Assembly (NCBI RefSeq): GCF_003050745.1
Contig: NZ_QAOF01000003.1
Location: forward strand, 124,001-188,000
Length of the DNA stretch: 64,000 bases
Direction of reading: 5' to 3'
Origin: Sphingomonas sp. PP-CE-3G-477
GTDB taxonomy: Bacteria; Pseudomonadota; Alphaproteobacteria; Sphingomonadales; Sphingomonadaceae
This document shows positions 9,202-16,715 of this stretch, one piece after another. Under the pieces are notes generated by a model. That model searched no databases, was not told the DNA's origin, and saw only the letters and a list, made by a program, of their open reading frames with translations. How positions within the stretch are numbered: position 1 is the stretch's first letter; each line of letters opens with the position of its first letter. A program made the position numbers and the translations under genes.

Positions 9202-9237
9202 AAACGGGGCCCGGTGCATGTGCACCGGGCCCCGTTT
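9202..9237 (+). terminator. hairpin terminator after tatC
   Basis: A perfect 17-base stem, AAACGGGGCCCGGTGCA at 9202-9218 paired with 9221-9237, ending in GTTT. It is nearly symmetric (A-rich on one side, T on the other), so it can also stop transcription from the reverse-strand entericidin gene at 9257-9391. Confidence 0.9.
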
Positions 9238-9256
9238 CACGATCAAGCGCAGAGGC

Positions 9257-9391
9257 TTACTTGGCGCTGTTCGCGGTCTTCGCGACGGTCTTGCCTGCCG
9301 AGCTGACGTCCTTGCCGGCGCCTTCGACCGTGTTGCATGCCGAAACCATCAAAGCGCTCGCGACAATCGCCAATCCAACCAACTTACGCAT
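9257..9391 (-). CDS. entericidin-type small lipoprotein
   Basis: 44 residues. The N-terminus MRKLVGLAIVASALMVSACN is a lipoprotein signal with the lipobox VSAC (Cys 19). The mature part, NTVEGAGKDVSSAGKTV, matches the entericidin A/B family (NTVxGxGxDVxxxG). These are tiny cell-envelope lipoproteins, often induced by the general stress response. A strong GGAGGAAG ribosome binding site lies 7 bases before the ATG. An EcfG-like promoter is upstream at 9433-9457. Confidence 0.88.
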   Translation of the reverse strand: MRKLVGLAIVASALMVSACNTVEGAGKDVSSAGKTVAKTANSAK

Positions 9392-9432
9392 AATACTTCC
9401 TCCAAGAAGGGCTTGAATGCCACGGTGGAGGG

Positions 9433-9457
9433 AATGTTCGGGGAGGGCATTCGTTCC
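9433..9457 (-). promoter_or_regulatory. EcfG-like promoter of entericidin gene
   Basis: Reverse strand: GGAAC (9457-9453), 16 bases, then CATT (9436-9433). It differs from the alphaproteobacterial GSR consensus (GGAAC-N16/17-CGTT) at one position. It is 42 bases from the entericidin start codon. E. coli entericidin B depends on the stationary-phase sigma factor, which makes stress control plausible. Confidence 0.5.
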
Positions 9458-9533
9458 GTTTGCGGAACTGAAAACCTCTCGCCTTATCAGGCGACTGCAT
9501 CGGACGACCGGGCGCGCTCCGGAATAATACCGT

Positions 9534-9635
9534 AAAAAGATAAAGGCCCGGAAGCATCACCGGGGGGGGGAGGGTGATGCTTCCGGGCCTATGACTTGGA
9601 TAGCGAGAGCGGGGGGGCATAAAGTCGCTATCCGA
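9534..9635 (-). ncRNA. candidate GSR-controlled sRNA with C-rich loops
   Basis: Reverse strand, about 100 nt. Hairpin 1: stem GGATAGCGA (9633-9625) with 9606-9598 and an 18-base loop containing seven C in a row. A 7-base linker follows. Hairpin 2: an 18-base perfect stem (9590-9573 with 9561-9544) and an 11-base loop CTCCCCCCCCC. The transcript then runs into TTTATCTTTTT, a good intrinsic terminator. A perfect EcfG-type promoter ends 8 bases before hairpin 1. No convincing ORF is present. C-rich loops can pair with G-rich ribosome binding sites; Caulobacter GsrN is a known stress sRNA with a C-rich loop. It is downstream of phyP. Confidence 0.7.
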
Positions 9636-9642
9636 AGTATCC

Positions 9643-9667
9643 AACGGTGATCGCGAAGGTCGGTTCC
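9643..9667 (-). promoter_or_regulatory. perfect EcfG-type promoter for candidate sRNA
   Basis: Reverse strand: GGAAC (9667-9663), 16 bases, CGTT (9646-9643). This is an exact match to the GSR sigma factor consensus. The expected transcription start, 5-8 bases further on, coincides with the first base of the hairpin at 9633. No protein gene begins here, which supports a non-coding transcript. Confidence 0.75.
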
Positions 9668-9746
9668 CGCTTTTTTGCGCTAAAGCGATAAAAAGATTCG
9701 ATCTGATGAAGACCCGGGCGGACTCGCGTCCGGAACCTTATTTCGA

Positions 9747-11402
9747 TCAATCGCGACCGACGACCGCAAAGGCGATCTCGTAAGCCCCTGCCAGCGGATC
9801 GTGATGCAATGGCGACCGCAACTGGCGCGAGAGGCCTTCCATGACACGGCCGTAGCGCGTCACCGTCTCGCGCAGGATGTCGCTTTCCACGAGCGCGCGG
9901 GACACCACGCGAAGCACTGCACGGCCGGGTATCTCGGATGGCTTGACCACGACGCGGATCTGCGCGGCCGGATCGCACGTCATCGCCAGTTCGATCGTCT
10001 CGGTCGCAAGGAACGCGATCGCGACCGCGACGTCCTGATTGACCAGATACGGATCGATATCGAGCGTGATGCCCAGCCCATGCGAGCGATCTGCTGCCGT
10101 GGCGCGGATATTGGCGGAAAGTTCTCCGATCATCGTGCGCAGGTTCAGGCCGCGGTTTTCCTCGAGCTCCGCGAAATGATTGCGGTGGACGACCGCGAGC
10201 GCATCGACGCGGCGCTGGATCGACGAATACGCATCGGTGGCATCCGCACTACGGGCGCTGCGCGCGTGGAAGTTGATCAGGCTGGAGATGACCTGCAGAT
10301 TGTTCTTCACGCGGTGATGCACTTCGCGCGTCAGCTTGGTCTGGCGGACCAGCCCCTCGGCGAGACCCGCCTCATGCAGCGCGACGGTTCGGCTGATCGC
10401 CTGGAACGTCTCGCCCAGCTCGCGGATTTCCTGCGCCGGTAGCGTGCGGACCGCACCGAAGTCGATCTCCTCGCCCGGCGTGAAGGTGGCGACCGAGCCA
10501 CGCAACTGCCGCAGCGGGCGGATCAGCAACCGGTCGACCACGAACCAGGCGATACTCGCCGCGGCCAGCCACATCAGCAGCGGCAGCAGCAGCGCGATGA
10601 CCAGCGACGACGTTACCGGCGCACTGCGGATGCTGGTCCGCAACGCAAGCCCCGCGACGCCCAGATCGGTCCGCATCGTCTCCATCCGGTCGAGCGGACG
10701 CTCGTCTTCGATCCGCTCGAGATACAGCGCGTCGTCGTCGAGCACGATCGCGCTGCTCAGTTCGAGCGCCCGGCTCGTCGGGCGACCGATCTTCTCGAGG
10801 AACGGTCGCGGGAAATAGGCGCGTGCCGAGGTATGACCGCCCGGGCCAGAGATCGCGAGGACCAGACCGCGCTCGGGCACGATCGCGGCAGCGATCGGCA
10901 TGTCGTCCTGGTTGATCACGACGCGTTCCGGCAACGGCATGCCGCACAGGACGGTGCCGTCGCGCTCGGCGATGACGAACCGCGTTCCCGCCGACGATTG
11001 TTGCGCAAATACGCCCTGCGCCCGCGCGCAGCTGGGGGCATCGGCAGGATCGTTGCCGAGCGCATTTACCGCCACCCGCAGCGCGGTCATGTCGCCGACG
11101 AGTTCGATCGCGAGCGCGCGCGCGCTTTCGTTCGCGGTGACGCGCAACCGCGCGCGCGCTTCGGCATCGGCCAGCCGCGTCGTCTGCAAGGTCGCGAATA
11201 CCGCGATCAACGCCAGCGGAAGCAAGGCGGCGCTGAGGATTAGGAACAGCTTGGCGCCCGTCGTTAAACGCCGCAACGACGAGACGATGCGTCCGTCGGG
11301 CTTCATTGGCTGGGCAGCGCCGTCGCCACCGTTCGAACCGGCGGCGGAAACGTCATGCGAGGACGCGATTGCGGCGGAGTCCGGAGCGGGGGGCATGGCC
11401 AT
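9747..11402 (-). CDS. phyP: PhyP-like sensor kinase/phosphatase with decayed ATPase domain
   Basis: 551 residues: an N-terminal membrane helix (about 50-72), a periplasmic sensing region, a second helix (about 268-290), a HAMP segment, then a HisKA_2-type dimerisation domain with the phospho-acceptor His in REVHHRVKNNLQ (near 361). The C-terminal ATPase region is degenerate: the N-box reads TETIELAM with Leu where Asn is expected, and no DxGxG or GLGL box is found. It follows nepR by 11 bases. In Sphingomonas melonis the kinase-like PhyP at this locus acts negatively on PhyR, probably as phosphatase; the lost ATP site fits that. The start may be later, at Met 33. Confidence 0.8.
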   Translation of the reverse strand: MAMPPAPDSAAIASSHDVSAAGSNGGDGAAQPMKPDGRIVSSLRRLTTGAKLFLILSAALLPLALIAVFATLQTTRLADAEARARLRVTANESARALAIELVGDMTALRVAVNALGNDPADAPSCARAQGVFAQQSSAGTRFVIAERDGTVLCGMPLPERVVINQDDMPIAAAIVPERGLVLAISGPGGHTSARAYFPRPFLEKIGRPTSRALELSSAIVLDDDALYLERIEDERPLDRMETMRTDLGVAGLALRTSIRSAPVTSSLVIALLLPLLMWLAAASIAWFVVDRLLIRPLRQLRGSVATFTPGEEIDFGAVRTLPAQEIRELGETFQAISRTVALHEAGLAEGLVRQTKLTREVHHRVKNNLQVISSLINFHARSARSADATDAYSSIQRRVDALAVVHRNHFAELEENRGLNLRTMIGELSANIRATAADRSHGLGITLDIDPYLVNQDVAVAIAFLATETIELAMTCDPAAQIRVVVKPSEIPGRAVLRVVSRALVESDILRETVTRYGRVMEGLSRQLRSPLHHDPLAGAYEIAFAVVGRD

Positions 11403-11413
11403 GTGGCCCGCCG

Positions 11414-11572
11414 TCAGTCGAGCTTGCCGAGTAGGTCGAGCAGATCGTCGGGAATCGCCTCGTCGACGGTCTTCTGGTAAACCGATCGCAGTGCCGACCC
11501 CATCTGACGATCCCTATCGGGACCATTTGCGGGCTTCGTGGCAGGCACTGTCTTCTCCGTGTCGTGGCCCAA
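11414..11572 (-). CDS. nepR: anti-sigma factor NepR
   Basis: A short gene that is easily missed. The C-terminal half has the NepR core: QMGSALRSVYQKTV then AIPDDLLDLLGKLD, ending just after LD as usual. NepR sequesters EcfG until phosphorylated PhyR takes it away. No ATG fits. The most likely start is TTG at 11572 (52 residues), 8 bases after AGGGGGAAG; TTG 11578 or GTG 11593 are alternatives. It is transcribed towards phyP, divergent from phyR, behind an EcfG-like promoter. Confidence 0.85.
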   Translation of the reverse strand: MGHDTEKTVPATKPANGPDRDRQMGSALRSVYQKTVDEAIPDDLLDLLGKLD

Positions 11573-11889
11573 ACTCAAAACTTCCCCCTGCACGACGCAA
11601 ACTCATGTGAACGCAAACGGTCGAGCGCACCCTGATATCGGGGCGCACACACTCGCGAAAAGATGCTCGTGAAACCAAATAGCATCTCGATAGTTCCACG
11701 TCCGAGCGAATAATCCGCATCTTCGTATCACCGTGTGCACGGCCGCGTCGACCGGTCGCGTCGAAATGCGTCCATTCGGTGCATGTCGCGGTGAAACGAC
11801 GGGGCGGCTTTTTCGGCCACGACCATTGCAATGACGCGAGCCACCCGACACATGAGGGGCCGCGTAGGATCAGGGAGTATTCGTTACCC
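11573..11889. other. divergent control region nepR / phyR
   Basis: 317 bases between the two divergent GSR transcripts. It holds the EcfG-like site of nepR (11673-11697). I find no GGAAC-type box for phyR on the forward strand, so phyR may have a housekeeping promoter. No other gene is credible here; an in-frame extension of phyR to 11779 has no family support. Confidence 0.6.
11673..11697 (-). promoter_or_regulatory. EcfG-like promoter of nepR-phyP
   Basis: Reverse strand: GGAAC (11697-11693), 16 bases, GGTT (11676-11673), one mismatch to GGAAC-N16/17-CGTT. It is 100 bases upstream of the nepR start. It would give negative feedback, since EcfG would raise its own anti-sigma factor and PhyP. 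Confidence 0.6.
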
Positions 11890-12693
11890 ATGTCTCTTGG
11901 ACAGCAACTCGCACCGCACCTTCCATTCCTGCGGCGCTATGGCCGGGCCCTGACCGGCAGCCAGATGCACGGCGACAAATACGTCCGCGCCACGCTCGAG
12001 GCGATCGTCGCGGCACCGGAAGAATTTCCCCGTGACGTCGATCCGCGTCTCGGCCTGTACCGGATGTTCCAGGCGATCTGGAACTCGGCGAACTTCGACG
12101 AGGTTGCCGACGAGACTGCCGGCGACACGGAAGGTCATGAGGCCGTTGCGCGTGCCCGTCTCGCCCGGATGACGCCATTGTCGCGTCAGGCGCTCCTGCT
12201 CACCGCGATGGAAGGGTTCACGCCCGAAGATGCAGCGTATCTGATCGAAGTCGAGACGAGCGAAGTCGACGATCTCGTCGCCGAAGCACTGTCCGAAATC
12301 GAGAACCAGACCCGCGCCAAGGTCCTGATTATCGAGGACGAGCCGATCATCGCGATGGATATCGAGACGATCGTCCGCGATCTTGGCCACGACGTCACCG
12401 GCGTTGCAGTCACGCGTGACGAAGCAGTCGCTTTGGCGATGGAAACGCGCCCCGGCCTCGTGCTCGCGGACATCCAGCTTGCCGACGACAGCTCGGGCAT
12501 CGATGCGGTCAAGGACATCCTGGCCGAATTCGAGGTCCCGGTGATCTTCATCACCGCGTTCCCCGAGCGCCTGCTGACCGGCGAACGCCCTGAGCCGACG
12601 TTCCTGATCACCAAGCCGTTCCAGCGTTCGACCGTGAAGGCTGCGATCAGCCAGGCGTTGTTCTTCGATCAAGCAACTGTTCCCGCCGCCTGA
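11890..12693 (+). CDS. phyR: GSR response regulator PhyR
   Basis: 267 residues. The N-terminal half is a sigma-factor mimic (regions like sigma2 and sigma4: LTPLSRQALLLTAMEGFTPEDAAYLI in shortened form, key part ALLLTAMEGFTPEDAA). The C-terminal half is a receiver domain with the acidic pair in IIEDEP, the phospho-acceptor Asp 194 in LVLADIQLAD and Lys in ITKPF. On phosphorylation the sigma-like part binds NepR. The start at 11890 gives the family N-terminus MSLGQQLAPHLPFLRRYGRA. It is divergent from nepR and followed by a small membrane protein and ecfG. Confidence 0.95.
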   Translation: MSLGQQLAPHLPFLRRYGRALTGSQMHGDKYVRATLEAIVAAPEEFPRDVDPRLGLYRMFQAIWNSANFDEVADETAGDTEGHEAVARARLARMTPLSRQALLLTAMEGFTPEDAAYLIEVETSEVDDLVAEALSEIENQTRAKVLIIEDEPIIAMDIETIVRDLGHDVTGVAVTRDEAVALAMETRPGLVLADIQLADDSSGIDAVKDILAEFEVPVIFITAFPERLLTGERPEPTFLITKPFQRSTVKAAISQALFFDQATVPAA

Positions 12694-12748
12694 TTGCTCG
12701 TGGAATAACAGCCAACCGCTTGATTGTGCCGCGTTCTCGCTGCATTCT

Positions 12749-12777
12749 GGGTCCGTGTCCGTAATGGTTGCGGACCC
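12749..12777 (+). terminator. hairpin after phyR
   Basis: Stem GGGTCCG (12749-12755) with CGGACCC (12771-12777), followed by AAAACGG and then GGTTTT and GGGTTT. The T stretch is weak. It may be a partial terminator separating phyR from the small gene at 12806, or part of that gene's leader. Confidence 0.45.
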
Positions 12778-12805
12778 AAAACGGTTTTCGGGGGTTTAAC
12801 ATATC

Positions 12806-12943
12806 ATGGCTGACCCGAACGAACGCATCCACATCGATACCGAAGACGCTCGGGCGGGCGCGACTCCGCACATGACACGGTACATATTGGCGATTTCACT
12901 AGTACTCGTCATCGTCATCTTCGGATTTATCATCCTCCGCTAA
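12806..12943 (+). CDS. 45-residue single-helix membrane protein
   Basis: Sequence: a polar N-terminus (MADPNERIHIDTEDARAG) and one C-terminal membrane helix (ILAISLVLVIVIFGFIIL) ending in Arg. It looks like a tail-anchored small membrane protein. It lies between phyR and ecfG on the same strand, which suggests a stress link, but I do not recognise a named family. The ATG follows a GGGGG tract about 12 bases upstream; the coding reading is supported by the clean amphipathic/hydrophobic partition. Confidence 0.65.
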   Translation: MADPNERIHIDTEDARAGATPHMTRYILAISLVLVIVIFGFIILR

Positions 12944-13039
12944 CCTCTATCAGGCGTACTTTACTGGCAATGGCCGGTTCGGACGCTTATGTTCGTCGCA
13001 CGTCGACGACAGTCTTCTATCGGGATTGATCGGATTTCC

Positions 13040-13693
13040 ATGACCCAGCCTGCTCCGCGTACCGACGCCGAGGACGATATCGACGAAGTCGTCGAGCCGG
13101 TGGAGCATGTCTCGCTCTCGGACGTCGAGTTCAAGGTGCAGCTCGCACAGGTCATTCCGCACCTGCGCGCGTTCGGTCGTTCGCTCTCGGGCAGCCGCGA
13201 TCTTGCCGACGATCTCGTTCAGGAAACGCTGCTCAAGGCATGGGCCGCGCGTCTCCGCTTCCAGGCGGGCACGAACATGCGTGCATGGACCTTCATCATC
13301 CTGCGCAACCTGTATTTGTCGCAGATGCGCCGTGCGCGCTTCAAGGGCGAGTGGGACGATCTGGTCGCCGACCGCATTCTTGCGGCACCTGCCAGCCAGG
13401 ATCGGCACGTCGAGCTTGGCGACATGCAGCGTGCGCTGATGCATCTGCCGCAGCCGCAGCGCGAGGCGCTCATCTTGGTCGGCGCCGGTGGCTTCGCCTA
13501 CGAAGAGGCCGCTGAGATCTGCAACGTCGCGGTCGGCACGATCAAGAGCCGTGTCGCACGTGGCCGCGTGGCCTTGGAGACGATCCTCAACGACGGTTCT
13601 CTGCCGTCACGTCGCGATCACGAGACAGACACGACGAAGACCGCACTCGATTCGATCATGGGCGACGTCGAGCAGTTGAGCCGGGGTCGCTGA
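13040..13693 (+). CDS. ecfG: ECF sigma factor EcfG of the general stress response
   Basis: 217 residues starting at the ATG 13040 (a start at 12989 is possible but lacks a ribosome binding site). Region 2 contains DLADDLVQETLLKAWAA and NMRAWTFIILRNLYLS; region 4 contains LPQPQREALILVGAGGFAYE and GTIKSRVARGR. This is the EcfG class, which reads GGAAC-N16/17-CGTT promoters. It is controlled by the NepR/PhyR partner switch encoded beside it. The N-terminal 40 residues are acidic and variable. Confidence 0.93.
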   Translation: MTQPAPRTDAEDDIDEVVEPVEHVSLSDVEFKVQLAQVIPHLRAFGRSLSGSRDLADDLVQETLLKAWAARLRFQAGTNMRAWTFIILRNLYLSQMRRARFKGEWDDLVADRILAAPASQDRHVELGDMQRALMHLPQPQREALILVGAGGFAYEEAAEICNVAVGTIKSRVARGRVALETILNDGSLPSRRDHETDTTKTALDSIMGDVEQLSRGR

Positions 13694-13748
13694 GACTCCG
13701 GCCTCTCACTCAACGCACTTCGATTACGATCGATCTGCTGCACCTGAA

Positions 13749-13931
13749 CTAGTTGAGCCGGTGCGGTATCGCATCGAGCCTGCGTAGCATCGACGCCATG
13801 TCGTCGGGCACGCCACCGCATCCGTCGAACGCGCTACGCAGCGAATGGCCAACGACATCGGTCACGCGCGGGCGGCGAACGACCAGCTGGCCGTCTTGTT
13901 CGCGTTTGATCGTGAGAAATGCGTAGGTCAT
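13749..13931 (-). CDS. NepR-like paralogue
   Basis: 60 residues on the strand opposite to ecfG. The C-terminal half, GHSLRSAF then VPDDMASMLRRLD, lines up with NepR of this locus (GSALRSVY then IPDDLLDLLGKLD) with a two-residue gap: the Gly, LRS, aromatic, PDD, Leu and final LD agree. The N-terminus MTYAFLTIKREQDGQLVVRR is different. It is convergent with ecfG (55-base gap). I infer a second anti-sigma or PhyR-binding protein; Sphingomonas is known to have a second NepR, but I cannot check identity here. Confidence 0.65.
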   Translation of the reverse strand: MTYAFLTIKREQDGQLVVRRPRVTDVVGHSLRSAFDGCGGVPDDMASMLRRLDAIPHRLN

Positions 13932-14006
13932 GATGCGATAACGGTTGACATCGCTATTCGTTGCTTTGTCGTGTCATAGTGTGACCGGGTTCTGTAGTAT
14001 CTGGTC

Positions 14007-16715
14007 ATGCCCGTAACGATCCCATCGCTTGCCAAGCTCGACGGCTCCGACAGCCCGATCGCAGCTGCCGTGACGCGTGCGCGGTCATGGTCGCCCTTTC
14101 TCGCGATGATCCTCGATCGCGAACCGGTGCTGGCGGAATCACTGGCGACGGGACGGCTCGATCTCGCCGCATCGAGCGGCACGCCCGATATGCCGACCGC
14201 GAAACGGCTCCGGATCGAACGGCGTGCGATGGCGCTGAACGTCGCGATCGGCGATCTGGCGGGGGTGCTGGATCTCACGGCGGTGACCGGTGCGCTGTCC
14301 GGGTTCGCGGATCGCGCGCTCGACACCGCGATCCGCGCCGCGATCGAGGAGCGCACGCCGGGTGCCGAGCCGCTCGGCTTCGTCGGTATCGCGCTCGGCA
14401 AGCAGGGCAGCCGCGAGCTCAATTATTCGTCGGACATCGATCCGATCCTGCTGTTCGATCCGGCCACCCTGCCGCGCCGCCCGCGCGAGGAGCCCGAAGA
14501 GGCGGCGATCCGCATCGGCAAACGTGTCGTTGAACTCCTCCAGGCCCGCGACGGCGACGGCTATGTCCTGCGTGTCGACCTGCGGTTGCGGCCCTCGCCG
14601 GAGATCACGCCGATCGTCCTGCCGGTCGAGGCCGCGATCGGGTATTACGAGGCGCAGGCGCTGCCGTGGGAGCGCGCCGCCTTCATCCGCGCCCGCGCCG
14701 CCGCAGGCGACATCGCCCTGGGACAGCGTTTCCTCGCTGCGATCCGCCCGTTCGTCTGGCGACGCGCGCTCGATTTCGGCGCGATCGGCGAGATTCGCGG
14801 GATCTCCGCCCGCATCCGCGATCATCATTCGCAAGGGCAGGCGTTCGGCCCCGGCTACGACCTGAAGCGCGGCCGCGGCGGCATTCGCGAGGCGGAATTC
14901 TTCGCGCAGATCCACCAGTTGATCCACGGCGGTCGCGACCCTGCGTTGCGCGTCCCGGCCACCCGCGATGCACTCGCGCGGTTGGCGGAGGCAGGGTGGA
15001 TCGGCGACGACGAATCGCGCGCATTGATCGACGGCTACACGCTGCTCCGAACGATCGAGCACCGCGTGCAGATGATCGACGACCGCCAGACGCACGCCTT
15101 GCCGACCGGCGACGCGCTCGACCGGGTCGCCAAATTGCACGGTCTGGAGGACGCCGGCGCGTTGCTAGCGCTACTGGCACCGCGCGTCGCGGCCACCGGG
15201 CGGATCTACGACGCGCTCGACGACAATACGCGGCCGGCCTTCTCCCACGATGCGGTAACGCTGGAGGCCGACCTCGCCGCGGCCGGCTTCGACGAGTCCG
15301 ACCATGCCCGTCAGCGCATCGAGGCGTGGCGGGGCGGGGCCTATCCCGCGCTGCGCAGCCCCGCCGCGCGCGAGGCACTGGAGGCGGTGCTGCCGACGCT
15401 CGTCCCGGCACTCGCGACTGCGCCCGTTCCCCAGGCGGCGTTGCTCCGGCTCGATGCGCTGCTCGAACGGCTGCCGAGCGCGATCAACATCTTCCGCCTG
15501 CTGGAGGCGCGGCCGGGTCTTGCGACGTTGCTCGCGGCGATCCTCAGCCACGCGCCGACGCTCGCCGACGATCTCGGACGACGCCCGGACCTGCTCGACG
15601 GTCTGATCGATGCAACTGCGTTCGAGCCGGTTGGCGACATCGCGGCGCTGGAGACAGCGATGCGCGCCGGCGACGCCGGGGGCGATTACCAGGCGCGCCT
15701 CGATCACGTCCGCCGCGTCGTCGGCGAATTGCGGTTCGCACTCGGTGCGCAGGTTATCGCCGGTGCGTCCGATCCGCTCGACGTCGCGGCGGGCTATGCA
15801 CGCGTCGCCGAAGCCGCGATCGGCGTGCTCGCTAGCGCGGCGATCGAAGAATTCGTCAAGACGCACGGCCGCGTACCGGACAGCGAACTCGTCATACTCG
15901 CGCTCGGCCGGATGGGTGGCGCGATGCTCACGCACGCCTCCGACCTCGACCTGATCTATCTGTTCACCGGCGATTTTGCCGCGGAGTCGGACGGCGCCAA
16001 GCCGCTCGGCGCCACGCTCTATTACAACCGCCTCGCGCAGCGCGTCACCGCTGCGCTCTCGGTCGCGACCGCGGCAGGTCCGCTCTATCAGATCGACACG
16101 CGGCTGCGACCGTCGGGCGGGCAGGGGCCGCTCGTCGTCACGCTCGACAGTTTCGCGCGCTATCAGCGCGAGGATGCGTGGACCTGGGAGCATATGGCGC
16201 TCACCCGGGCACGTCCGGTGTTCGGATCGGACGATGCACGCGGTGCGGTGGCCGGGATCGTCCGCGATGTCCTCGAGGGAGATCGGCCAGACCGCGACAT
16301 CATCGCCGAGGCGCGCACGATGCGCACCGATATGGCGGCGCACAAGCCACCCAAGGGGCCGCTCGACGCCAAGCTCCTCCCGGGCGGCCTCGTCGATCTC
16401 GAATTCGCGATCCATGTCGTCCAGTTGGTGAACCGCGCTGGGTTCGCGCCCAATCTCGGCACCGCGATCGACAGCCTGATCGGTCTGAAGCTCGTTCCGC
16501 CCACCATCCGCGCCGCGTACGACGTGCTGACTCGCCTGCTCGTCACGTTGCGCCTGGTTGCACCCGATGCCATGCCGCCGGGGCATGCGACCGAGGAACT
16601 GATCGCGCGCGCGATTGGCGTCGCGGACTGGTCGGCGGTGGTTGCCACGCTCGAATCGACGTTGCAGGAGGTCCGCCGGTTCTGGATGCAGGTGACGGGA
16701 GAGCAGGATGGATGA
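14007..16715 (+). CDS. glnE: bifunctional glutamine synthetase adenylyltransferase/deadenylylase
   Basis: 902 residues, with two nucleotidyltransferase halves. The first (deadenylylase) has GKQGSRELNYSSDIDPILLF near residue 132; the second (adenylyltransferase) has GRMGGAMLTHASDLDLIYLF near residue 634. The enzyme modifies a Tyr of glutamine synthetase in response to PII state. GlnD, which modifies PII, is at 35383-38130 in the same window. The gene overlaps bcp by eight bases. Confidence 0.95.
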   Translation: MPVTIPSLAKLDGSDSPIAAAVTRARSWSPFLAMILDREPVLAESLATGRLDLAASSGTPDMPTAKRLRIERRAMALNVAIGDLAGVLDLTAVTGALSGFADRALDTAIRAAIEERTPGAEPLGFVGIALGKQGSRELNYSSDIDPILLFDPATLPRRPREEPEEAAIRIGKRVVELLQARDGDGYVLRVDLRLRPSPEITPIVLPVEAAIGYYEAQALPWERAAFIRARAAAGDIALGQRFLAAIRPFVWRRALDFGAIGEIRGISARIRDHHSQGQAFGPGYDLKRGRGGIREAEFFAQIHQLIHGGRDPALRVPATRDALARLAEAGWIGDDESRALIDGYTLLRTIEHRVQMIDDRQTHALPTGDALDRVAKLHGLEDAGALLALLAPRVAATGRIYDALDDNTRPAFSHDAVTLEADLAAAGFDESDHARQRIEAWRGGAYPALRSPAAREALEAVLPTLVPALATAPVPQAALLRLDALLERLPSAINIFRLLEARPGLATLLAAILSHAPTLADDLGRRPDLLDGLIDATAFEPVGDIAALETAMRAGDAGGDYQARLDHVRRVVGELRFALGAQVIAGASDPLDVAAGYARVAEAAIGVLASAAIEEFVKTHGRVPDSELVILALGRMGGAMLTHASDLDLIYLFTGDFAAESDGAKPLGATLYYNRLAQRVTAALSVATAAGPLYQIDTRLRPSGGQGPLVVTLDSFARYQREDAWTWEHMALTRARPVFGSDDARGAVAGIVRDVLEGDRPDRDIIAEARTMRTDMAAHKPPKGPLDAKLLPGGLVDLEFAIHVVQLVNRAGFAPNLGTAIDSLIGLKLVPPTIRAAYDVLTRLLVTLRLVAPDAMPPGHATEELIARAIGVADWSAVVATLESTLQEVRRFWMQVTGEQDG

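Noticed and set aside
9238..9256. Gene between tatC and entericidin
   Set aside because: Only the 3' flank of the terminator and the entericidin stop region.
15171..16586. Open frame of 471 codons antisense to glnE
   Set aside because: Same effect; the glnE frame carries both nucleotidyltransferase motifs.
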